A DNA stretch of 6,128 bases from Candidatus Aminicenantota bacterium. GTDB lineage: Bacteria > Acidobacteriota > Aminicenantia > Aminicenantales > JAFGAV01. The stretch spans positions 1 through 6,128 of the forward strand of contig VGJG01000114.1 in the NCBI GenBank assembly GCA_016867615.1, written 5' to 3'. Every line of letters starts with the position of its first letter. Within the stretch, counting starts at the first letter, position 1. Made by a program: the position numbers and the translations under genes. Below are positions 1 to 5,902 of this stretch, piece by piece. The notes below the pieces were generated by a model that worked only from the letters and a program-made list of their open reading frames with translations, had not been told where the DNA came from and ran no database searches.

Positions 1-552
1 ATCGATCCGGCTCGAGGTCGCGGCCAAGTCCTGGTTCTCGACCAGGTTCCAGAGGTTGTTTCCCGAGGGATGCCCGGCGATGTGCTCCGCGTCCAGGACG
101 GTCTTGTGGAAATCGCGGCGCTCCTCGATGCGCAGGGGGGCCGAGGAAGACCCCGCCTCCGCCGGGCTGAGGACGACGCCCAGGTAGACGCGGGCGCCGG
201 GCTCGGAAAAAACGCGCTCTTCTACGTGCGGCCCGTAGCCACTCGCCTCGACGCGCACGCGGCACAAGCCCCAGGGAAGCCCGACCAGACGGAAAACGCC
301 CTGAACGTCGGCCGCCGTCCGGAGCGCGCCCGGGAGGTTTTCGGCCGTGACCTCGACCGCCGCTCCCGGTACCGGCCGGCCTTCGGAGTCGAGGACGCGG
401 CCCCAGAGCAGGGCGGGTTCCTGACCGTATCCCGAGGCGGCCGATAAACAGAGAACGACCAGGGCGCAGGCCGACAAAAGGAAAACGCGGCGCGTGATCG
501 GGCGCGATCCGCGCGGCCCGCGGGACGCTGCTTTTTTGGAAGCGGGGGTCAT
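1..552 (-). CDS. TonB-dependent-receptor-like outer-membrane protein, N-terminal part (cut by window edge)
   Basis: I translated this frame by hand: 184 codons are open from ATG 552-550 to the window edge, with no stop. Residues 1-22 are a basic n-region ending in the twin Arg of TRRVFLL, followed by a hydrophobic stretch (about 23-39) and a likely signal-peptidase site near SAASGYGQ. Residues about 45-130 resemble a carboxypeptidase-regulatory-like (CarboxypepD_reg) beta-sandwich: WGRVLDSEGRPVPGAAVEV, then GVFRLVGLPWG, then VRVEASGYG. From about residue 150 the text HPSGNNLWNLVENQDLAA followed by SRID resembles the start of the plug region in large TonB-receptor-like proteins of Acidobacteria-type bacteria. 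The rest of the plug and the whole barrel lie outside the window. Expected role: an outer-membrane beta-barrel for uptake or surface binding, substrate unknown. The start is supported by AGGAGG at 560-565 (minus strand), 5 nt before the ATG, and by an upstream promoter. The signal peptide and regulatory-like domain are clear; the receptor assignment is inferred from the plug-like start. Confidence 0.8.
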   Translation of the reverse strand, partial: MTPASKKAASRGPRGSRPITRRVFLLSACALVVLCLSAASGYGQEPALLWGRVLDSEGRPVPGAAVEVTAENLPGALRTAADVQGVFRLVGLPWGLCRVRVEASGYGPHVEERVFSEPGARVYLGVVLSPAEAGSSSAPLRIEERRDFHKTVLDAEHIAGHPSGNNLWNLVENQDLAATSSRID

Positions 553-581
553 TCTCTCCTCCTCGGATTCGACCGAGGCGC

Positions 582-611
582 ATTATATCAACCCTTCTTT
601 CCCCTTGTCGA
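582..611 (-). promoter_or_regulatory. Sigma70-like promoter of the TonB-receptor-like gene
   Basis: Read on the minus strand, the -35 box is TCGACA (606-611, 5 of 6 matches to TTGACA), the spacer is 18 nt, and the -10 box is a perfect TATAAT (582-587). The predicted transcript starts near 575, giving a leader of about 23 nt that holds the AGGAGG ribosome site. The match to consensus is strong for GC-rich DNA. Confidence 0.7.
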
Positions 612-650
612 CAGCGGTTCCCGAGGACATAACGTGCTGCTCTCAAAGCA

Positions 651-662
651 GCCTCATGAGGC
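651..662. repeat. Perfect 12-bp palindrome GCCTCATGAGGC
   Basis: Self-complementary over all 12 bases. It lies about 40 bp upstream of the -35 box of the minus-strand receptor-like gene and directly after a small hairpin (636-652). The position and symmetry are those of a possible dimeric-regulator operator. No regulator can be named from the sequence. Confidence 0.4.
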
Positions 663-713
663 CGCACTCCAAAGAAAGGGCCTTCATTCGCAGCTTTTTC
701 GTTTGAGTGCGGC
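661..713. repeat. Inverted repeat, 9-bp arms (GCCGCACTC / GAGTGCGGC)
   Basis: The arms at 661-669 and 705-713 are perfect reverse complements separated by 35 nt. The left arm overlaps the end of the palindrome at 651-662. The centre-to-centre distance is 44 bp, the same as for the inverted repeat at 813-864. It may be a pair of protein sites on opposite faces or a long-loop hairpin. No T-tract follows on either strand, so a terminator is unlikely. Confidence 0.5.
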
Positions 714-812
714 GGCCCGGCTGTCTTCAATGGCAGCCATGAGCTGAGCATCTTATGATCTCGTCGGGCGGAGCGTCTTTCTGGAGCGAGGGCCGCGCGT
801 CGTTATGAGGCG

Positions 813-864
813 CAAGCCGCGTTTTCTTCGGGAGTGCGGCGGCAGGCCGAAAAAGGGCGGCTTG
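813..864. repeat. Inverted repeat, 8-bp arms (CAAGCCGC / GCGGCTTG), right arm touching the lpd -35 box
   Basis: The arms at 813-820 and 857-864 are perfect reverse complements with a 36-nt interval. The right arm overlaps the first three bases of the proposed lpd -35 box (862-867). The interval contains the third GAGTGCGGC copy (832-840). A protein bound here could occlude or assist RNA polymerase at lpd. Confidence 0.4.
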
Positions 865-890
865 ATTCTCCCCGGGAGTCCGATTAGCAT
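862..890 (+). promoter_or_regulatory. Probable sigma70-like promoter of lpd
   Basis: TTGATT (862-867) and TAGCAT (885-890) are 17 nt apart, each matching consensus at 4 of 6 positions. The predicted start is near 897, giving a leader of about 27 nt. An imperfect inverted repeat flanks the -10 box: GGGAGTC at 874-880 and GGCTCCC at 892-898. It is a moderate match and the best on this strand ahead of lpd. Confidence 0.5.
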
Positions 891-923
891 AGGCTCCCGA
901 TCATTCAACCGAAAGAGGGCCTC

Positions 924-2333
924 ATGGAAGAATCGCGGGACATGGTCATCATCGGCGGCGGTCCGGGCGGATACGTGGCCGCTCTTCGGGCGGCCCAGCT
1001 CGGACGGCGTCCCCTTCTCGTCGAGGAGCACCGGGTGGGGGGAGTGTGCATGAACTGGGGGTGCATCCCCACCAAGTTTTTGCTCCACCAGACCGCGCTG
1101 CTCCGCGAGCTCAGGACGAACAAGAGGCTCTCCGGCCCGTTGGACGGCGTGACCTGCGACTGGAAGCGCGTCCAGGAAGACCGGGTGAGGATCATCGACC
1201 GGCTGGTGAAGGGCACGGAGTTCCTCCTGGAAAAGAACGGGGTGGAGAGGGTCAAGGGACGGGCCGTCCTCCTGGACGAACGCCGCGTCCGCATCGCCTC
1301 GGAAGAAGGGGAGAGGGTTGTCGAAGCCGGCACGGTGATCCTGGCCGCGGGAAGCCGCTCCGCCGACCTTCCTTTTCTCAAGGCCGACGGAAGGCGGGTG
1401 ATCACCAGCCGCGAGGCGCTCGAGCTCGACCCGCCTCCCGGAAGCCTGCTCGTCGTCGGCGCCGGGGCGATCGGCCTCGAGTTGGGGTCCGTCTATGCCC
1501 GGCTGGGGACGAAGGTCACGGTCCTGGAGATCCTGCCGGGCATCCTGCCCGGAAGCGACCGGGAGATGGCGACCCGCCTGGAGAGGCTGCTCAAGTCACA
1601 GGGGCTGTCGCTATTCACCCGGATGCGGATCGAGCGGGCGGTCGAGACCCCCGAGGGCGTGCGCCTCGAGGGCGCCTGCCTGAAGAACGACACGCCCTTC
1701 TCCTTCGAGGCCGAGCGCGTCCTCCTGGCCGCCGGCCGCGTGCCGAACGCCGACACGTTCCTCGAGCGCCCCGGACTGCTCGACCTCGACCGCGGATTCG
1801 TCCGCGTGGATGAGAGGCTGCGGACGTCCCTGCCCGGAGTCTACGCCGTAGGCGATCTCGTGGGGGGAAAGCTCCTGGCCCACAAGGCCTCTCACGAGGG
1901 CATCCTCGCCGCCGAGAACGCCTCGGGCGCCGACCGACACCGTGACGACTCGGCCCTGCCCCTGGCCGTCTTCACCGCGCCCGAATACGCCTCCGTGGGC
2001 TTGAGCGAAGAGGAGGCCCGGGAGCGCGTTCCCGGGTTCCTGACGGGGACGTTTTCGCTCCAGGCCAACGGGCGCGCCCTGACCATGGACGCCGCCGAGG
2101 GACTGGTCAAGCTCATCGCCGGTCCGGACGACGTCCTCTTGGGCGCGCACATCCTGGCGCCGGGGGCGAGCGACATGATCCCCGAGCTGACCCTGGCGGT
2201 CAGGCTGAGACTGAAGCTCCGGGACGTGTCGGAGACGATACACATCCACCCCACGATCTCGGAATCGATCGCCGAGGCGGCGCTCAAGGCCAAGGGGCTG
2301 GCCCTCCACGCCCTCAACACCGGACGGTTTTAG
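924..2333 (+). CDS. lpd: Dihydrolipoyl dehydrogenase (E3), FAD-dependent
   Basis: The product is 469 residues, the usual length for this flavoprotein disulfide reductase. It reoxidises dihydrolipoyl groups of 2-oxoacid dehydrogenase or glycine-cleavage complexes with NAD+, in the cytoplasm. Motifs in order: the FAD-binding loop GGGPGG (11-16); the redox-active disulfide in GGVCMNWGCIPTK with C42 and C47; the NAD-binding GAGAIGLELG from residue 179; the second FAD motif YAVGD (307-311); and the C-terminal interface motif HIHPTISE (440-447) carrying the catalytic His442 and Glu447. All key residues are present, so the enzyme should be active. The start is ATG 924, with AGAGGG at 914-919 placed 4 nt upstream. 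No E1, E2, lipoyl or glycine-cleavage gene is visible beside it, so the parent complex cannot be told. A related disulfide reductase is possible, but the HxHPTxSE ending and spacing favour Lpd. Confidence 0.93.
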   Translation: MEESRDMVIIGGGPGGYVAALRAAQLGRRPLLVEEHRVGGVCMNWGCIPTKFLLHQTALLRELRTNKRLSGPLDGVTCDWKRVQEDRVRIIDRLVKGTEFLLEKNGVERVKGRAVLLDERRVRIASEEGERVVEAGTVILAAGSRSADLPFLKADGRRVITSREALELDPPPGSLLVVGAGAIGLELGSVYARLGTKVTVLEILPGILPGSDREMATRLERLLKSQGLSLFTRMRIERAVETPEGVRLEGACLKNDTPFSFEAERVLLAAGRVPNADTFLERPGLLDLDRGFVRVDERLRTSLPGVYAVGDLVGGKLLAHKASHEGILAAENASGADRHRDDSALPLAVFTAPEYASVGLSEEEARERVPGFLTGTFSLQANGRALTMDAAEGLVKLIAGPDDVLLGAHILAPGASDMIPELTLAVRLRLKLRDVSETIHIHPTISESIAEAALKAKGLALHALNTGRF

Positions 2334-2342
2334 TCGGCTTGA

Positions 2343-2373
2343 GGCCCGCGCCAGGCGGGGCCGGCATCGGCCC
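2343..2373 (+). terminator. GC-rich overlapping hairpins after lpd, without a T-tract
   Basis: Ten bases after the lpd stop there is a hairpin GGCCCGC/GCGGGGCC (2343-2362, one bulge). It overlaps a second perfect hairpin GGGCCG-GCAT-CGGCCC (2358-2373). The two cannot form together. No run of T follows, so this is not a classical intrinsic terminator. It may protect the transcript end or mark a factor-dependent end, and the next gene has its own promoter 46 bp further on. Confidence 0.3.
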
Positions 2374-2418
2374 GCTCGATCCTGACCTAGCGGAACTTCT
2401 CACCCTGAACCGGGATGT

Positions 2419-2448
2419 TTGACTTCGCGACATGGGGGTGCATACAAT
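2419..2448 (+). promoter_or_regulatory. Sigma70-like promoter of the radical SAM gene
   Basis: TTGACT (2419-2424, 5 of 6) and TACAAT (2443-2448, 5 of 6) are separated by 18 nt, with a predicted transcript start near 2455. The TTG of this -35 box happens to be in frame with the downstream gene, so a start-codon search can wrongly call 2419 as the gene start. The leader to ATG 2470 would be only about 15 nt. Confidence 0.7.
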
Positions 2449-2469
2449 GGGGACTCCGAGAGAGCCGTC

Positions 2470-3756
2470 ATGTCGAATTCAATAGACCCGGAGGCTCCCC
2501 TTGACACGGGAGGACAGCCCGGCGAAGTCCGCTACGGGCACGGATGGCACGGCTGGGAGCATGACCGGGTCTTTCCTTTCCGCTGGATGGCCGGCTCGTC
2601 GGAGGTCATCCTGCCCGCCGATGTCCGGAGCCGGCATCGTTACGCCGTCGTCCCCGTGTTCTCCGAGTATGTGGATTACAGCCAGAAGCTGTCGGTCTCG
2701 GTCGACGGCGGGGATCCGGTCGTCTGGCCGCTCCTGTATCAATGGTCGTTCTACAGCCTCGACCTGCGTCCGGGGGGCGGCCGGGCCGAAGCCCGGGGGC
2801 CGGTCGCGCTCCGCCTCGGCTTGAACAAGGTCTTCCCCCCGCGGTATCACCCCGGAGACGGACGGGAGCTGGGCGCGCGCCTGGGGCCCTTTGATTTTCA
2901 CGACGACGACCGGAGGCACGGGGAATTCCTCTTCTTCCTGGAGAACGCCGTCCTGAATTTCGAGGAGATGACCGGGGGCCGGGACGAGCTGCGGTCGTAT
3001 CCCCTCAACCTGGGCATCGACCTGTACGGCAAGTGCAACATCAAGCCGCCCTGCGTCTATTGTCTCTGGGACCGGATGAAGGTCCTCGAGGGGCCGTACA
3101 CGGACATGACCGTCGACGACCGGACCCTGGAATCCTACGGCCCGTTCTTCAAGGCCGCCCGGAACCTGGTCAATTGCTCTTTCGGCGAGCCGCTGCTCCA
3201 TCCGCGCTTTCAGGAGATCCTGGAGCTTTCCCGGCGGAGCGGGAAGTTCCTCGAGCTGTCGACCAACGGCCAGGCCTTCACCGAGCGGACGGTCCGGGCG
3301 CTGGCGGGCAAGCATGTGTATCTCTACGTCTCCCTGGACGCGGCCACGCCCGAGACTTACGCCAAGATCCGGAACGACCGCTGGGAGGAAATCGTCCCCA
3401 AGCTCGAGCTCCTCAGCCGCGAGCGGAAGAAGGCCGGGGGCTTTCCCAAGCTGTTCATGGTCTTCATGCCCATGCGCGTCAACCGCGGCGACCTGGAGCC
3501 GTATTTCCGGCTCTGCCGGCGGCTCGAGGCCGACGCGCTCGTCCTCCGGCCCCTGCTCTACCTGTGGAACCCGAAGATCGAGGCCGACCGGGGGGGGTAT
3601 CACTTCGATTACAAGCGGGAGATGCTCGAGCGGTCCGAGGCCGAGGAGATCATCCGCGAGTGCGAGCGCCTGTCGCGGGAGACGGGCGTTCCCCTGGCCA
3701 ACCAGTACGACTTCGGCCGGGTTCCCGAGCCCGGAGCGGCCAAGAAAAAAGAATGA
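2470..3756 (+). CDS. Radical SAM protein with N-terminal beta-rich module and CX5CX2C cluster motif, lacking its own SPASM domain
   Basis: The product is 428 residues from ATG 2470. Residues about 15-165 form a beta-rich, aromatic module (GHGWHGWEHDRVFPFRW early, PGDGRELGARL near its end). From memory it resembles beta-sandwich modules attached to glycosyltransferases and methyltransferases of surface-polysaccharide loci. The radical SAM core follows (about 180-400). The [4Fe-4S] ligands are C189, C195 and C198, spaced CX5CX2C instead of the usual CX3CX2C. SAM-binding elements are FGEPLLHP (238-245, the GGEP-type motif), STNG (264-267) and SLDAATPETYAKIR (from 288). The protein ends in AAKKKE shortly after the barrel, where related enzymes continue into a SPASM domain; the next gene encodes such a domain. 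The upstream in-frame TTG at 2419 is rejected because it is the promoter -35 box. No strong SD precedes 2470. The reaction and substrate are unknown. The family is certain, the enzyme's function is not. Confidence 0.85.
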   Translation: MSNSIDPEAPLDTGGQPGEVRYGHGWHGWEHDRVFPFRWMAGSSEVILPADVRSRHRYAVVPVFSEYVDYSQKLSVSVDGGDPVVWPLLYQWSFYSLDLRPGGGRAEARGPVALRLGLNKVFPPRYHPGDGRELGARLGPFDFHDDDRRHGEFLFFLENAVLNFEEMTGGRDELRSYPLNLGIDLYGKCNIKPPCVYCLWDRMKVLEGPYTDMTVDDRTLESYGPFFKAARNLVNCSFGEPLLHPRFQEILELSRRSGKFLELSTNGQAFTERTVRALAGKHVYLYVSLDAATPETYAKIRNDRWEEIVPKLELLSRERKKAGGFPKLFMVFMPMRVNRGDLEPYFRLCRRLEADALVLRPLLYLWNPKIEADRGGYHFDYKREMLERSEAEEIIRECERLSRETGVPLANQYDFGRVPEPGAAKKKE

Positions 3757-3860
3757 TGGCTCTTTTCAATTCACTGTCTGCGAAAACTTCCGGATAAAAG
3801 GCCTGCCGAGGCCTAGGGAGACATACAAAGAAGAGAGCCATGAAAGATGAAGGAGTTGCA
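3757..3860 (+). promoter_or_regulatory. Spacer between the radical SAM and SPASM genes, with hairpin and weak promoter-like boxes
   Basis: The first 43 bases after the radical SAM stop are far less GC-rich than the flanks (17 of 43 G or C by hand count). None of the three forward frames reads through from the upstream to the downstream gene. A perfect hairpin AGGCCT-GCCG-AGGCCT lies at 3799-3814. Weak promoter-like boxes TTCACT (3770-3775) and GATAAA (3793-3798) sit 17 nt apart, each 4 of 6 to consensus. The SD GAAGGAG at 3849-3855 serves GTG 3861. The picture is a true intergenic spacer, with cotranscription likely and an internal promoter possible. Confidence 0.4.
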
Positions 3861-4262
3861 GTGAACGGCGGATCGGACAATGACCTCGGACACGGACGCC
3901 TGCCCCTGTGCCGCGAGCCGTGGGAGAGCTATTACATCCTCCGCCGGGGCATCCTGCCCTGCTGTCACGGCAACCCGATCATCGCCCCCATCACCGACTG
4001 GGCCGCGGCCTGGAATGCGCCTCAGGTCCGGGAAATCCGCAGGCACCTGAGCCAGGGCCGCCTGAGCCCCTACTGCCTGGAAAGCCGGGGCTGTCCCATC
4101 GTCCAGAGGGTTCTCAGGGAGCAGGAAGAAAAGGGCCGCAGCGAGGCCCTGCCCCGCCGGCCGGCCTTCCTGAGGCTCCTCAACCGCCTCCTGTTCCGGA
4201 TCCCGGGGCGCGCGGCCCGCGCCTGGAGGGAAAGAAGGGACCGGCGGAGAGCGGCGGTCTAG
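3861..4262 (+). CDS. Stand-alone SPASM/twitch-like iron-sulfur domain protein
   Basis: The product is 133 residues from GTG 3861. This start is chosen because GAAGGAG sits 5 nt upstream; an in-frame ATG at 3840 would add seven residues but has only a weak site. The sequence follows the SPASM pattern: C17 in LCREPW, then G30 with C34-C35 (GILPCCHG), AAAWNAPQVREIRRHL around W51, and C72 and C78 in YCLESRGCPIV. SPASM domains normally sit at the C-terminus of radical SAM enzymes and bind auxiliary [4Fe-4S] clusters. The five cysteines here suffice for one cluster, as in a twitch domain. No radical SAM core is present. The C-terminal 35 residues are strongly basic (RAWRERRDRRRAAV) and partly amphipathic, which may serve membrane or partner contact. 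It follows the radical SAM gene by 104 nt in another frame. The domain resemblance is strong; working in trans with the upstream protein is inference. Confidence 0.75.
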   Translation: MNGGSDNDLGHGRLPLCREPWESYYILRRGILPCCHGNPIIAPITDWAAAWNAPQVREIRRHLSQGRLSPYCLESRGCPIVQRVLREQEEKGRSEALPRRPAFLRLLNRLLFRIPGRAARAWRERRDRRRAAV

Positions 4263-4263
4263 A

Positions 4264-5886
4264 TTATTTTCCGACGTAGCCCAGGGACTTCAGCATCTCC
4301 TCGGCGGATTTCTCCTGTCGGACGTCTCCCTTGTTCCGCAGAATATTCCGGGCGAATTCCTCGAGCCGGCGGCGGAGTTCCGACACTTCGTCTTGCCGGG
4401 CTGAGGACTCGAAGACCTCGTTCCGTTCCGCGGGGTCCTCGGTCACGTTGAACAGCTCGAAGAGGCCCTTCTCCGGGGTGAAGATGAGATGCCAGGGCGG
4501 ACGGCGCGCGGCGAACTTGTCCCAGGCCGCCTCGGGCTTGTAGGTCGCCTGGAAGACGGTTTCTTCGACCGGCCGCTGCCCCCCCCCGATCAGGCTACGG
4601 CCCCGGTAGAAGGAGGGCCGCCTGAAGCCCATGAAATCCACGATCGTCGGAGCGACGTCCAGGAGCGAAACGGGCTCGGGCCGTACCCCGCGCGCGGCGG
4701 CGCGGCCGGGGAGGTGGATGATGAGCGGCACCCTCATGTACTGCTCGTACAGGTAATGGATGTGTCCGATGTGGCGTTCTCCGTAGGGGCTGAGAAATTC
4801 ACCCAGGCCCTCGCCGTGGTCGCCGAAGATCACCAGGGCCGTGTCCTTCAGGCGGCCGAGTCGCTCCAGCTTGTCGAACAGGAGCCCGAGCTGCCCGTCC
4901 AGGTATTCGACTTCCCGCCGATAATACGACGGGACCTCTTCGGGGGGGATGTTGAGCTTGCCCCTCAGGGACAGTCGGAGCGGGCGCGCCGGTCCCGCGT
5001 TCACCACGTCCAGGATCGCCCGCGCCTTGAGAAAATGGACGTTGTCCTCCCGGCGGATGAACCAGCCGCTGACGAAATCGAATTTCAGGCCCGGCGTGTC
5101 CGCCGGCGGGTCGGACTCGATCAGGTCGAAGCGCGCCTGATAATTGTTGGGGTAGTGAGGGCTCTGGATCTCGAAGAGGAACCTGTTGCGGCCCGTCTTG
5201 AGCTCGACGTCGAAGGCGGTCGTGAGGTACTTGCTCAGACAGACGGGCTCGCCCAGGGGGCGGCCGTTGAACGAGACGCGCATGTCGGGCGGCATGTCCG
5301 GGGGGGCGTAGGGGTCGTGGGGGTCGGAGTAGTGAAGGAAGAGGAAGAACGGACGGTCATGGTTCCGCTCCAGCCAGGGAAAGGCTCTGTCGTTCACCTC
5401 TTCGGCGTGCAGGTACCATCGGTCCCCGGGGAAATCGTCGCTGTAAACGTCGAAGCCGCCGCTCAGCCCGAACCGGCTGCCCAGCACGCCGAGCGAGACG
5501 AAGGCCGCCGTTTGGAACCCGTGTCTCTTGAAGATCTCGGCCAGAAGCGGCCGCCGCGAACGGGGGAGGACGACCTGGCCGTTGACGAAATTCCTGACCT
5601 CGTGGGGCGGCTCGGAGAAAAACACCGAGGCGTGCGAGGGCAGGGTGACGGGGATGAGGGCCGTGCAATCCCGGAAGAGAAGGCTCCGCTCGGCCAGGCG
5701 GTCCAGGTGCGGCGTCCGGGCGTTGTCCGGAGCGTAGCAGCTGAGATAATCCGCCCGCTGGGTGTCGAGGCTGATGAGGACGACGTTGCGCGGGGGTTTC
5801 GGGCCGCGGCAGAACGCCCCCAGCAGGCACAGGGCCAGGGGAAGGATGAGATGCCGGATCGTGCCCGGCCGGGTGATCGGTTTCAT
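4264..5886 (-). CDS. Exported or membrane-anchored sulfatase-fold hydrolase, Thr-type, with inserted beta domain
   Basis: The product is 540 residues from ATG 5886, in the alkaline-phosphatase/sulfatase superfamily. Residues 1-26 are a basic start plus hydrophobic segment (LILPLALCLLGAFC); the Cys at 20 and 26 do not sit in good lipoboxes, so lipidation is uncertain. Catalytic-fold motifs are SLDTQRADYLSCY (39-51, metal Asp41), TLPSHAS (81-87), HYSDPHDPYAPP (185-196), GDHGEGLGEF (355-364, metal Asp356 and His357), a following HIGH, and a sulfatase-like end SLGYVGK. The formylglycine position (Cys or Ser in CxPSR) is Thr81 and the Arg is His85, so classical formylglycine sulfatase activity is doubtful; Thr is the nucleophile in related phosphodiesterases and phosphoethanolamine transferases. 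Residues about 198-318 are an inserted beta-rich domain (VSFNGRPLG, then VELKTGRNRFLFEI). Upstream ATGs (5904, 5997) are excluded because they lie in or before the promoter. It converges on the SPASM gene with a 1-nt gap. The fold is sure, the substrate unknown. Confidence 0.87.
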   Translation of the reverse strand: MKPITRPGTIRHLILPLALCLLGAFCRGPKPPRNVVLISLDTQRADYLSCYAPDNARTPHLDRLAERSLLFRDCTALIPVTLPSHASVFFSEPPHEVRNFVNGQVVLPRSRRPLLAEIFKRHGFQTAAFVSLGVLGSRFGLSGGFDVYSDDFPGDRWYLHAEEVNDRAFPWLERNHDRPFFLFLHYSDPHDPYAPPDMPPDMRVSFNGRPLGEPVCLSKYLTTAFDVELKTGRNRFLFEIQSPHYPNNYQARFDLIESDPPADTPGLKFDFVSGWFIRREDNVHFLKARAILDVVNAGPARPLRLSLRGKLNIPPEEVPSYYRREVEYLDGQLGLLFDKLERLGRLKDTALVIFGDHGEGLGEFLSPYGERHIGHIHYLYEQYMRVPLIIHLPGRAAARGVRPEPVSLLDVAPTIVDFMGFRRPSFYRGRSLIGGGQRPVEETVFQATYKPEAAWDKFAARRPPWHLIFTPEKGLFELFNVTEDPAERNEVFESSARQDEVSELRRRLEEFARNILRNKGDVRQEKSAEEMLKSLGYVGK

Positions 5887-5902
5887 GTTGAGCCCGGAGT
5901 CC

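Larger units (their letters stand above)
553..923. other. Divergent intergenic control region (371 bp) with repeated 9-mer
   Basis: No convincing gene lies here. The region separates the divergently transcribed receptor-like gene and lpd, and holds a promoter for each. GAGTGCGGC occurs three times: on the minus strand at 661-669, and on the plus strand at 705-713 and 832-840. The last two extend to a shared 12-mer, GAGTGCGGCGGC (705-716, 832-843). A perfect 12-bp palindrome GCCTCATGAGGC lies at 651-662, and a hairpin GCTGCT/AGCAGC with a 5-nt loop at 636-652. This density of repeats suggests regulator binding sites or a structured leader, but no known RNA family or operator was recognised. 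A 17-codon ATG ORF at 755-808 has no ribosome site and is not called. Confidence 0.5.

Noticed and set aside
70..447. 125-codon plus-strand open frame at the left edge
   Set aside because: It lies opposite the receptor-like gene, whose minus frame has a signal peptide, a regulatory-like domain, a promoter and AGGAGG. The plus frame shows nothing recognisable.
661..713. Intrinsic terminator at the 9-bp inverted repeat
   Set aside because: The 35-nt loop is too long, no T-tract follows on either strand, and no gene ends here because the flanking genes diverge.
755..808. 17-codon ORF between the receptor-like gene and lpd as a leader peptide
   Set aside because: It has no ribosome site and no attenuator-like hairpin and T-tract after it, and it lies upstream of the proposed lpd promoter.
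2479..3603. 374-codon open frame on the minus strand opposite the radical SAM gene
   Set aside because: It is a shadow frame caused by codon bias. It has low-complexity composition and no recognisable motif, and the plus frame has all the radical SAM motifs.
3739..3799. Programmed ribosomal frameshift at the A-run near the radical SAM stop (AAGAAAAAAGAATGA)
   Set aside because: The run does not sit in the zero-frame phase needed for a -1 slippery heptamer. The -1 frame stops at 3797 and the +1 frame at 3850, so neither joins the SPASM gene.
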